Part shown: piece after piece, positions 19,201 to 31,106 of the stretch
Layout of the letters: each line of letters starts with the position of its first letter
How positions within the stretch are numbered: the first letter of the stretch is position 1
Source: Bimastos eiseni
Taxonomy: Eukaryota; Annelida; Clitellata; Crassiclitellata; Lumbricidae
DNA: 64,000 nucleotides
Assembly (NCBI GenBank): GCA_959347315.1
Contig: OY365816.1
Coordinates: 28,026,267 to 28,090,266, forward strand
Reading direction: 5' to 3'
Position numbers and translations under genes: made by a program
The notes under the pieces: model-generated
Told to the model about the DNA's origin: nothing
Database searches by the model: none
The model's input: the letters and a program-made list of their open reading frames with translations, nothing else

Positions 19201-22200
19201 CTTTTGCGTCGACGCTCTCTTGACATTGGTGACACAAATGTGGCTCGCAGAGTGTCGTTCCTAGCCTCAACCCGGCTGCCATTCGTACATCGTCGTTTGA
19301 GAGGCGCAGGCCTAGGGCAGTCACAGGGGGCGCTAGCATCCAGTCTCCAGAATGAGGTGCTCATGAGGCCAGCAGGCGAGCACGGTTACATGGATTGTTA
19401 TTGAACTCCAGCAGACTTTTCCATGCCTTGTCTGTGAATCGGAGGTCCCATTCTTTCTGGCGATGACTCGCTGATCCTGTTGGTGGTTCTGCATCTGTCA
19501 GGGTCTTCCAAGCATTGAGTGCTGAACTTGCAAGTTCATATGGTTCCTCAGCAGACTCTGTTGGTAGGATACATGCCTGGAGTTCGCTTGTACTAGCAGC
19601 AGAAGCCAGAAAGGCAGAAAGTGCCAGCGTAGATGCACAACGAACTCCCAGACCACCATCTCTCACCGGCAAAGAAGCCTGGAGCCAACGGTCATTGTCA
19701 AGGTCCACATTTAAAATGGTTGACAGTCCTTCTCTCAGCAGTTGATCAAACCGAGCCAAGCCCGGGCAATCAGCGCAGACGGCTGTGCGCAGACTGTACA
19801 AGAGCTTGTACAAGAGCTTCGGTGCACTTAGACTGTTTCTCAGCAGAACCAAAGCGTCATGTGTGTAAAGCAAGGACAATCTTCCGATTGCCCTCTCGAG
19901 GTCATTAGCCTTTGAATTAACGACCATGTTCACAGCTGGACCTGGAATCAGAGGTGCACCCAACAAGGTCATGTCCTTGAGGGCTATGCTCGTGAACTCT
20001 TGAAACGCAGGGTCATTGTTCAGCATCTGGGTGTTGTGACACGTGATTTCGAATTTGCTGCGGTTCAATAGCAATCCCAGATTCTTTGATTCCTGCTCGA
20101 TTAATTTAACGTCGTCGGCCACTGTTTCCTTGTTACCTCCCAATGTCAGGTCATCCAGATATCCGATACGCAGATCCGATCGAAGCTTCATCAGAATCGG
20201 TTGCAGCACAAGACAGAATTCCAGAGGTCCCAAAGGATCGCCTTGCTGCGTTCCTTCTTCGGATCGAATTATGTTTGAACCATAGCGCAACAGTGGACGG
20301 TTTGAATAGGCAGCATGAGCAAAGTGGTAGAGTTCTGGGATCTCTCTAGCAACTGCCTCTAGAAGACAATCTCTGCGCAGAGTATTAAAGGCATTGGCGA
20401 AGTCGAGCTTCACTAGGACGCTGTCTTCAGGCATTGTGGTTATCCAACGACGTGTCACATGGACAGCTGCCTCAGCGCCTCCTGGAATGCCTACCCCCAG
20501 CTGAATGGGGGCGAGCAGTTGCGACAGCCTTGCTACCGCATGCGAATTAGCGCACTTTGCCGCCAGACGACGCCACGTATAGCCCACGGCGATCGGTCTT
20601 ATGCCTCCGTCCTTCTTGCTCAGGGCTAAAAGGTTTGCCCCATAGATGACCTCATTCACCTCTTCGGATAGACCTCCCTTTAGGAGCAGATTGACAAGGT
20701 CAGATAGATGTTGCACGATGTTGTCATCTACTCCATAGGCTATCAGATCCTTTAAGTGTTGTGGAGTTATGCCATCTGGACCACCAGCGGAACCCGCAGG
20801 GAAAGAGGAGATTGCCCTAGCGACATCTTCTTTAGAAACTTGAAGCGGGATGAAGCGATCCGAACTGTCTGGATCACACGGTGTTCTCCTGTCCACTGGT
20901 TCAGGCGGGTGCTTTTTCTTAAGCGCGGCCAGAGTTTCGGGTGTGTCCAGCGCCGGCTTATCCTCGCTGCAGATGAGACGGATGGCTGCTTTGAAATTGC
21001 CTTCCTCCAACTTGCTTGCAACTGTTGAGGCTAAATACCTGGCGTGGTCGCATTTAGCGGACTTGAGCCTACGACTTGACGTCGATGGCAATTCATCGTT
21101 AGTCGACTGGTCTGGCCTCTGCAGTCCCCATTCAGTAATGCGGGACAAAATCATCTTGGTCATGTTGTGCTTTCGTCCACCTCTTCTTGGCTTCGCTAGT
21201 ACAGTTCCACCGAAGGCCAGCAAATCGAACCATTTTGCAACGCAATTTGGTTCTCTTACGATTGCTTGGATTATATCGGCCAGGAGAACAGCACAAGATG
21301 GCCTTGCTGCTTTTGGGATTCTCTTAATGAGAAGACCGGGTGAAGCAGGATGTGAGAGGTGAGAAGCGATCTGCCCAACATCCGTTGACAGAACCCGTGA
21401 GAAAGGGATCTGCACGCTACTGGTGGAAGACGACTGTCTTGTGGTATTATTATTGTTAATAATATTATTATTATTATCGTCATTATTATTATTGTTATTA
21501 TTATTATGATTATTATTATTATCGTCATTATTATTATTGTTATTATTATTATGATTATTATTACCGTCATTATTATTATTGTTATTACTATTATTTCGTG
21601 CGTTAAAAGGTGCGTTAAAGGTTCTCGTACCGATTAGGCTGAACAAAAGAGCCTCTGAATGAAACTGCAAAATTAATTATTATTATTAATTTATTATTAT
21701 CAAATTATTTTGCAATGAGGTACTTCATTTCCCAGGGATTTCGATATTATTAATATTATTATGTTATTATTATCATTATTATTACGATTATACTATCATT
21801 GTAATCATAATTGATATTGATATCTGGGTTGTAACTTGCATATCCTTCTGGATGAAGTTTGACGAGAAACTTCTTCCGCTTGAAGCTGAGCTTGCGTATC
21901 TTTGCCCAGGAGAACGTGTTGATCTTCGTCTGGTTCTGAAAGACGAGGACACCAAGATGGGCCACCGCCAACTGAAGGGGAACACCCTCATGGTCCTAGA
22001 ACCACACACAACATCCATCACCAGGAGCTACATAAATGCTCATATGCTTACATATATACATACATACATACATACACACACACATAAACAGACATGCACA
22101 TACATATTACATACACAATATACTGGCAGACTCATACATACTTACACACAATGTCACACATGCATACCTACACCTACATACACACATACATATGCACACA

Positions 22201-25200
22201 AACATATCGGCATATTCATACTTATCTATACATATACACTGTGAACGGAAAAAACACAAACCTCAACAACAACCAGACTAGAGAAATAAATACCAACTAT
22301 TAAAAATGTAAATTGACACTCAAATCATTTTACCGTTACCATAATTATATTTAAAATTATACACTGTGCCAGTTCAAACTTGACGTCACATTGACGTCAT
22401 TTCAGTGAAAAATTATATAGTAATTCTAGAGCCTCGCTTTTTGTTCACCATGTATATTTTGTACAGACATACACACATATACATAATCATATACATAGAA
22501 ACCAGTGCAAACGCACACACACACACACACACACATACATACATAAGAGCCCCTCTGAGAGGTTACAGAAGAGGTATAATGTAAACATGCTGATACCAAC
22601 CGACCTACATATCACAAATACATACTTACAAACATGCAAATACACAAAGGAATTGTCTTTCCTGACATATAAACACTTCTAAACAGACCACGTAACATAA
22701 ACAGCATGCGGACATAAACAGCTTCTTCTTTTCAAAACCCTCGTTTGAACGCCTTTCCTTCATTATAAAGAAAATTTATTTATTTATTCGGAGGATTTAT
22801 ATAGCGCCCCTTCAAGACATGTATGTATATGTAGCTCGCTACTTACGGTGCTTTAGAAACTGTCGTATTTATAATTACAGTCTACTCACCATTATCAGTC
22901 TTAATTTACGGATGAACCACCGAGTGTCAATAACCTGCCAAGTATTGAGTACCAAAATATTAAGAGTGAGTCTAAGTACCAATATCAAATATTCAAAAAA
23001 TCTCATCCTCTTGATTTTTAGTTTGACATTTTCATGACTTGTTATGATTCAGTTTACACCAGGATGTAGTTACTAGTAAGTACAACTAGTAACAGTATTT
23101 GTGGTAAAACAGAAAATAGTTTGTAAAAATCCGATTTTTTATTCACAAGCCGATTGTTATTAATACTGGGACCCATCATTTGTATGGGTCCGAGTAATGC
23201 CGAGTACTATGATACTCGGCCGAGTTGAGTATTCGAGCCGGGTTTCGTGTCATCCCTGTCTTTAATAATAACTTTGAAATTCTACCTTTTGTAAACTGTT
23301 AAAGCATTTTCTTTTTACCTGTGGCTGGGCAGGGAGCACTTCTGGGTAGTTTTGCTTGAAGAGGTGCTATATAAATTCTCAAAATGAATGAATGACTGAA
23401 AGGAATTATCTAATTGTAGGGAAGAGCACTGATATTGGCTGGATGGTCTCGAATCCTAACAGGTGCAAGCAAGAGCAGAATTGGACAATGTGTCTGTTAA
23501 CGGTTTTTGCTGAGGATGATTTAAAGGGATTCTGTGGAGCTGAGTTCTAACCTTAGCAGGGTGCGTCTGTATTCCGTAGAGATCGACCTTCCTCGCTGTG
23601 TCCAGAAGGTTGAACTCAGCTACAGCCGGCGTCTGACCTCTACAGAATCACAACGGACGACAATGAAGAATAACAGAAAATAAACTATTGTCCTATATTA
23701 AAAACATTTGTTCTAAGATCTATTAAGATCTTACAAGGGATTTCAGGAAATATTCAGACACACAGGTGTGCATAAATACATACATACATATTTATGTATA
23801 TATATATATATAAAATATACAATCATAGATACATACATACATACATTCACCAGAATACATGCACGCATACATGTCATAAATACATATGTATATTCACAAA
23901 CATACATAAAATAGACGAATACACTCGCATACATACGTACATACATATACATACATTGAAAAACATACTACTAGACAAATACATTCACATACAAACATAC
24001 ATACACATTACACATATACAACATATACATACATTCACCAACATACATCCATACATACAAATACATATACATACATTCATACAAACACAATATGCAATTT
24101 ATGCATACATACTTACATTATTTGCATGCATACAACTACACATACATGTATACCAACATGTAGGCATACATGTAGAAGCATATACACACACCTGATGATA
24201 TCAACGCAGTCTAGGAATCGAGATTAGAGACTCACAGACTGTGGATGATAAGACAATGTGTTAAGGACGTACACATGGTCACGATGGTGTTCCGCTATCC
24301 TCTGCTCCAGTTCCTCCGTCTGCTTTGGTAGGAGAGTGATGTCCTTCAGATAACCTGGAACTTCAAACTCATCGGAAAAATCTCCCAGCTCAGCTGCAAA
24401 CCAAAGCAAATACGTAAACTGAATCCTAAAGCGCCACTCGAAAGCCAGGCGCACGACTTGCCCAAGAGGTTCGACTAAGTTCAAAAGGTCAATTATGATA
24501 TATAGGCTGTGCAAATGGAGATCTATATCCATAAAAAGATTATACAGAGGCAACGTAAGTGCAGTAATCTGCCATTTTCCTGTCGCCAGTCCCAAGTTTT
24601 AGAAAGGAGGAGGATGACGTATGTGATCTTTGTTGCAACACAGCATTGTTAAACAGCAACTTCAGCAACTAACCCAACAATAGATAGATTCTTTCAAGAA
24701 GATTAATAGGTAGATTAACTTGACTGCTACGCTACATGTGATAGTGCTAGTCAAAAGTGTGCATAAAGAAGGAGGGCGACACTAATTGTATTGCATTGTA
24801 TATTTCCGTTTATAATAACATATATTTCCCTGGCAGAACGCGGCCATTTACATATGCAATTTCGCAGCACGAGAGTTAGATGGGAGTAAACATTTCATTG
24901 CAGCTGATTAAATAGCAACTATAGCCAAACACGTACCTGCCTTTCTTACATTATGTGTGTGTGTGTGTGTGTGTGTACGTGCGTGTGTGTGTGTGCGTGT
25001 GGTTGTCTATTTACCCTGAACGATGTATGAGGCGAGAAGGACGGCCGTGTGTTCCTGGCAGGGCAGGGCACCGGTAGAAAGGTCTCGTCTGACCTGCAGA
25101 GCGAATAGATACCTACCACAAAAAGGCATCCAATAATTGTCATCTAATTGAACCAAATTCTAACTACCACTGTGTTTTGAAATTCCGCCACTGTTCGCAC

Positions 25201-28200
25201 TTCGCGCTCAGACAGTGCCAGTCCCAAGCCTGGATTAGTGAGGAGGTCGACGCCAATGCTCTCTGTCAACACACAGTGCCGTTAACTGAAAGAGGAGGAG
25301 AGCGACGCTAATGATCCTAGTCATCACACAGTGTCACTAAACTGAAACGACCACTACTACTACTCTAAAGGTCACCAGAGACAGCGACAGAGAAAGAGAT
25401 AAAGATAGACAGACACACAGACAGACAGACAGAGACAGAAACAGACAGAGACAGACAGACAGAAACAGAGATACCTAGACAGAGACAGACAGACAGACAG
25501 TGACAGAAAAAGAAAGACAAAGACAGAAACAGAGAGATATAGACAGAGAGAGAGAGACAGACAGACAGACAGAAACAGATAGATTCACAGACAGACAGAC
25601 AGAGACAGTGACAGAAAAAGAGAGAAAGACAGAGACAGAAACAGAGAGACCTAGACAGAGAGAGGTACTGGGCCAACCGCCTGGCCAGGAAGTAATGACG
25701 GTACCTTATTCCATCTTCCCACCGCCTCAGACTACAAAGACGGTCAACCTCCTCCAGCCGTTCTTACCCATCGATCACCCTTCCTCTCTGTCAACCCGAT
25801 GGAGTCACCGAATAGCAGCTTGTCTTTGAAAGAGGGCAGAGTGGAGGACAGAGAAGCCGGATTGTCTCGGCCCCGAGAACGAGTCCATAAGTAAAGAGGT
25901 CGCCGCAGCCATCAAAGACATCAAAGGAACTGACCGCCGTCGCCGCTAATAACGTCTCCAGAGATGACGCAATCCTAATGAATGTGACGTCCGTACATAC
26001 ACCAGACCTCAGCTATACCGACCATTAGTCTAAGGTGCCGTACGTATGTGTAATAAGTTTATTTAACGACGCATCCATGACAAGGATGGTATGCCGTATG
26101 GTATGTAATGTAATGTAACTCTAAGAAAATTTCTCAACGCCCACAAAAGCCACGTTAGGGAGACCAGCTCATTCACCGGCGATATATTTCTGAAGAAGTC
26201 AAGCCGAGATACCGTAAGCATGTGGATACCACAGAAAGGGTAAATAAGGTAAACATATATAGGTGAAGTCAAATGATTGAAGGATTGAATAAGAATCATG
26301 GAGAGCTGGATTAATTCATTACTAACTGTATCTATTTATCGTTACGACAAAGCTGAATAGGTTTCCCCCATACATTTTAGTATATGCTAGACAGACAGAC
26401 AGAGACACAGACAGACAGATACAAAGAGAGAGAGACAGAAAGACACAGTCAGAGACAGAAACAGAGAATGAAAGAGACAGAGGAGTTACAGGAGAGAGAG
26501 AGAGAGAGAGACAGATAAACACACAGACAGACAGAAACAGCGAGAGAGACAGACAGACAGAGAGTACTATACCTAGTGTAGTCTTCTTCGAGCTGTCCTG
26601 GGTCTGGCGTATAGAACTTGACGACAAATCGCAGTTCAAGGTTGTGTCGAGGGAGCTGACGCAGGACCGGCTTGTCATGATCCAACCAGCTCTACAATCA
26701 ATCGACCAATCAAGCAATCGTTCGTACAATCAATCTGTCAATCGATTATATTATTCAATCCTTATCAACAATGAGAAGTCAACCGAGTGATTGAAAATTC
26801 AATCATTTAATCGGTCAATTATTAAATCCTTCAATCACTAAGTGCTACATTAATCATTCCTTCAATCAAAGTGTTTTCAATAACTGAACCTCTCAAACAT
26901 TCAATTGTTCAATTATATGATTAGCCAATTCAGTCAATCAGTCAACCAATTAACCCAATCACTGCACAACACACATACAGTTAAATTCAACTCCTGTTAA
27001 TTAAACTTGTGATCAGATGTTCCTGCCATTTCATGCAATCGTACTGTCGTTTATCAGTTTGAATTAAATAAACGAAAATATATGATCATCATTATATTAT
27101 GCAAAGCAACAGCCAACCAGAGGATTAGACTGCATGGAAACTTTCAACAAGTCCAGCCAACTAAGGCCAACCATCCGCAATAGCACCATCCCTACCACTA
27201 TCATCACCACCACCACCGCAACCACAGTACCATTACATCCAATACCATTAAAACCAATACCATTACAACCAATACCATTAAAACCAATACCATTAAAACA
27301 AATACCATTAAACCAAATACCATTACAACCAATACCATTAAAACCAATACCATTACAACCAATACCATTAAAACCAATACCATTACATCCAATACCATTA
27401 AAACCAATACCATTACATCCAATACCATTAAAACCAATACCATTACAACCAATACCATTAAAACCAATACCATTACATCCAATACCATTAAAACCAATAC
27501 CATTACATCCAATACCATTAAAACCAATACCATTACAACCAATACCATTAAAACCAATACCATTAAAACAAATACCATTAAACCAAATACCATTACAACC
27601 AATACCATTAAAACCAATACCATTACAACCAATACCATTAAAACCAATACCATTACAACCAATACCATTAAAAGCAATACCATTAAAACCAATACCATTA
27701 AAACAAAAATACCATTAAAACCAATACCATTAAAACAAATACCATTAAACCAAATACCATTACAACCAATACCATTAAAACCAATACCATTACAACCAAT
27801 ACCATTAAAACCAATACCATTACATCCAATACCATTAAAACCAATACCATTACATCCAATACCATTAAAACCAATACCATTACAACCAATACCATTAAAA
27901 CCAATACCATTACATCCAATACCATTAAAACCAATACCATTACATCCAATACCATTAAAACCAATACCATTACAACCAATACCATTAAAACCAATACCAT
28001 TAAAACAAATACCATTAAACCAAATACCATTACAACCAATACCATTAAAACCAATACCATTACAACCAATACCATTAAAACCAATACCATTACAACCAAT
28101 ACCATTAAAAGCAATACCATTAAAACCAATACCATTAAAACAAAAATACCATTAAAACCAATACCATTAAAACAAATACCATTAAACCAATACCATTAAA

Positions 28201-31023
28201 ACCAATACCATTACAACCAATACCATTAAAACAAATACCATTATAACCAATACCATTAAAACCAATACCATTACAACCAATACCATTAAAACAAATACCA
28301 TTAAAACAAATACCATTAAACCAAATACCATTACAACCAATACCATTACAACCAATACCATTACAACCAATACCATTAAAACCAATATCATTACAACCAA
28401 TACCATTAAAACCAATACCATTACAACCAATACCATTAAAACAAATATTATTAAAACCAAATTTACCAAAATTTACCAAAACCACAACCACCATATACCA
28501 CCATATACCATAACAACAACAAATAACGTAACAGAATCTCGTCTATTGTCTGGCACTGTGTTGTGGCCAATGCGCCTGTCTATCTTCGGGATCAGTTTGG
28601 TTTGCTCTGGTCGCCGATCTCTTCGTTCGGCCTCTACAGGCGACTTTGTGGTTCCACATGCTCAGACTGCCACAATTAGGAAAAATAGGACTTTCGCAAT
28701 TGTGTCAGTGTCAGGAACAATTTCCCGTCTGACCAGCGCTCTCTCCAGCGCGACCTGTCTGGATCTTTCTATAAACTTCTTAAGACCTTTCTTTTTCACC
28801 GGGCCTGGGTCACGAGCGCTTCTGCATAGTTATCTTGAAGAGGCGCTATATAAATTGCATTGATTGATTGATTGGTTGATTGATAACAACTACTTCCACC
28901 ACCACTCCAACACCGTGACAACCAAAGCCATTACCATTTACCACGCTCACCATTACCAATACCATTACAATCAATACCATTACAACAATAACCACATCCA
29001 CCACCATCACACAATACTGTTACAGAGAAGTACCACAACCATCACCATGACCAGCGCGGCTCAAGCCCATCAATCAGGCATTTAGCATCGTTTGCCATAG
29101 GCCAACCAGACAGATAGTCACACGGGCGGACGGACGAACGAACGGGCAGACATACAGACAGACTGTCGTCGGCTGCTGTCATTCAGCTGCAGCAACTGGC
29201 ATCAGCCGACAGCATCACCAGAGGACAGCCGGATCTAATGTTGACCAAGTACAAGGTCACGTTCGCAGTCAGTGGCGCCGGGCATCATTGCGCTGTGGCC
29301 CTGCAGAGAGTGGCTCCTGTACAAAAGGTGTCTAGTAAGAGCAGGGACACCAAAGAACCAGTTGTTCTACCACTGAGCAGCCTCTGCCGTGCAATGCGGT
29401 GGTCTAGCGGTTAGCGTAATGGACTGCCAGTGAAAGCGTAATGGCTCCAATCATTGATGTAATGTAATAGAACATTTCTATAGCTCCCTTCAAGATGCCT
29501 ATTCAGAGGCCCTCTCTGCGCTGGCATAGAATTTACTATGTTCGTCGTCATTTTATACAGACAATTTACATCAGCTTAATAGTAAAATAATCATCACATT
29601 ATCACCATCACCATCATTCCATCATCATTGTCATCAGTATCATCCCCATAATTATTATCATTATCATTATCATCATCATCATCATCACCCTCATCGTCGT
29701 CGTTGTCATCACCATCACCATTGTCATCACTATCATCATCATCGTCATCATCATCATCATCGTAATCATCATCGTTGCCAAAACACTTTGTACTAAAATG
29801 TGCGTGGGCCCAACACTGATGACTCTTTTCAGCTTACTCTGCATAGTTCTGCTAACAGACGTATTTTACCCGATCACCATGACATATAACATCATTTAGG
29901 CCAGCACAGAGAGCACCTCTTAGAAGATATCATGAAGGGGCGCTATATAAAAGCTTGATTACGTCACAATAAGGAAAAGAAGAAGTGGCCGCAAAGTGAG
30001 AGACGACGGCAACGATCACTGATAAGGACGTGCTGCATGCGAGGTGATTGAGAAGAGCGGCGGAAAGTGTCTCCCATCTGTAGACATGATCTTTGAACAG
30101 CACATCCATAAAAGATCATTGCGCGAGGCTTCGACGCATCACGCATGCACAGCCAACGACTGCGTCATTTCAGGGAAGGGTGATGAGGAGGAGGAGGACG
30201 ACGACGAGGAGGAGGAGGAAGAAGAGGAGGACGAGGAGAGGGCGAGGGTAAGAGGAGGACGAGGTAGAATAAGAGGAGGAGGACGAGGAGGTGGAGGAAG
30301 TGGACGAGGAGAGGAGGAGTTAGAGTAAGAAGAGGAGGACGAGGAGAGGGTGAGGGTAAGAGGAGGAGGAGGTGGAGGAAGAGGAGGACGAGCAGAGGAG
30401 AAGGTTGAGGAGGAGGTAGAGTAAGAAGAGGAGGACAAGGAGGGTAATAGTAGATGATGGAGGAAGAGTAGGTGGAGGAAGATGAGGATGGGGAGAGGAA
30501 AAATACGAATAGAAGAGTAGATGGAGGAGGAGGAAGAGTAAGAGGAGGTGGAGGAGGTTGATGAGGCCGAGTTTGAGAATGAGAAGGAGGATGCGAAGAG
30601 TAAGATGAGGATGGAAATAGGAGATGGAGGAGGAGTATGGAAAGAGAAGGAAGATGCAGAGGATGGGAAGAGGAGGTGGAGGTTAGTGACGAGGTGGAGT
30701 AGGAAGAAGGGGATGAGGAGTCGAGGACGGTGATGGAAAGAGCAGGTGTAGGAGGAAGAGGAAGCAGAGGATGAGGACGAGTGCTGTATTCTCGGAATCA
30801 TAAACCACCTGCTGGCTCTGACGTAGTCACAACCTGCCCCGCACAGTCCGACCGCAGCAGCAGCATCCAATATGCATCTGATGGAGGGGTCCCTACGACG
30901 TCCTAGACTAGATTGGCATTGGCTATCACCTTCTACACCAACATCCCGTTGCCTGCATGGCGTTTGACCGCTGTCGTTGAGTTTGCACTTCAGCTGAAAG
31001 AGCTTTCAATTCTCTGCAGGACT

Positions 31024-31059
<36 letters not shown>

Positions 31060-31067
31060 TGTCTGTT

Positions 31068-31106
<39 letters not shown>

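Larger units (their letters stand above)
18656..21444 (-). mobile_element. RLE-class non-LTR retrotransposon in a (TTA)n array
   Basis: One reading frame runs from the 5' (TTA)n junction to 18680, with reverse transcriptase and restriction-like endonuclease domains. It is broken by a single in-frame TGA at 19363-19361. The 3' UTR is only about 25 bases before the (TAA)n. Both ends abut the same interrupted (TTA)n microsatellite. The RT is of the '[13 protein letters not shown]' type and the endonuclease of the 'GKRPDG...WDVTV' type. Clade assignment (R4/Dong-like versus Utopia-like) is uncertain. It lies inside an FERM-gene intron on the same strand. Confidence 0.9.
17586..21839 (-). other. 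GC-AG intron of FERM gene, carrying a retrotransposon
   Basis: The intron begins GCAAGT and ends TTGTTAG. It holds a SINE (17780-18000), (TTA)n arrays and the RLE retrotransposon (18656-21444) in the same orientation as the gene. Confidence 0.75.

Noticed and set aside
21445..21670. Poly-Asn N-terminus of the retrotransposon ORF
   Set aside because: This is the (TTA)n target array read in frame; element sequence begins only near 21444.
27134..28494. Several 95-194-codon ORFs (Pro-Ile-Pro-Leu and Val-Leu-Met repeats)
   Set aside because: They are translations of a 15-bp minisatellite, whose period is a multiple of three; open frames arise on both strands without coding function.
30139..30870. 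243-codon Ser-rich minus-strand ORF and Glu-rich plus-strand ORF
   Set aside because: Both follow from the purine/pyrimidine asymmetry of the tract; no domain, start context or splice support.
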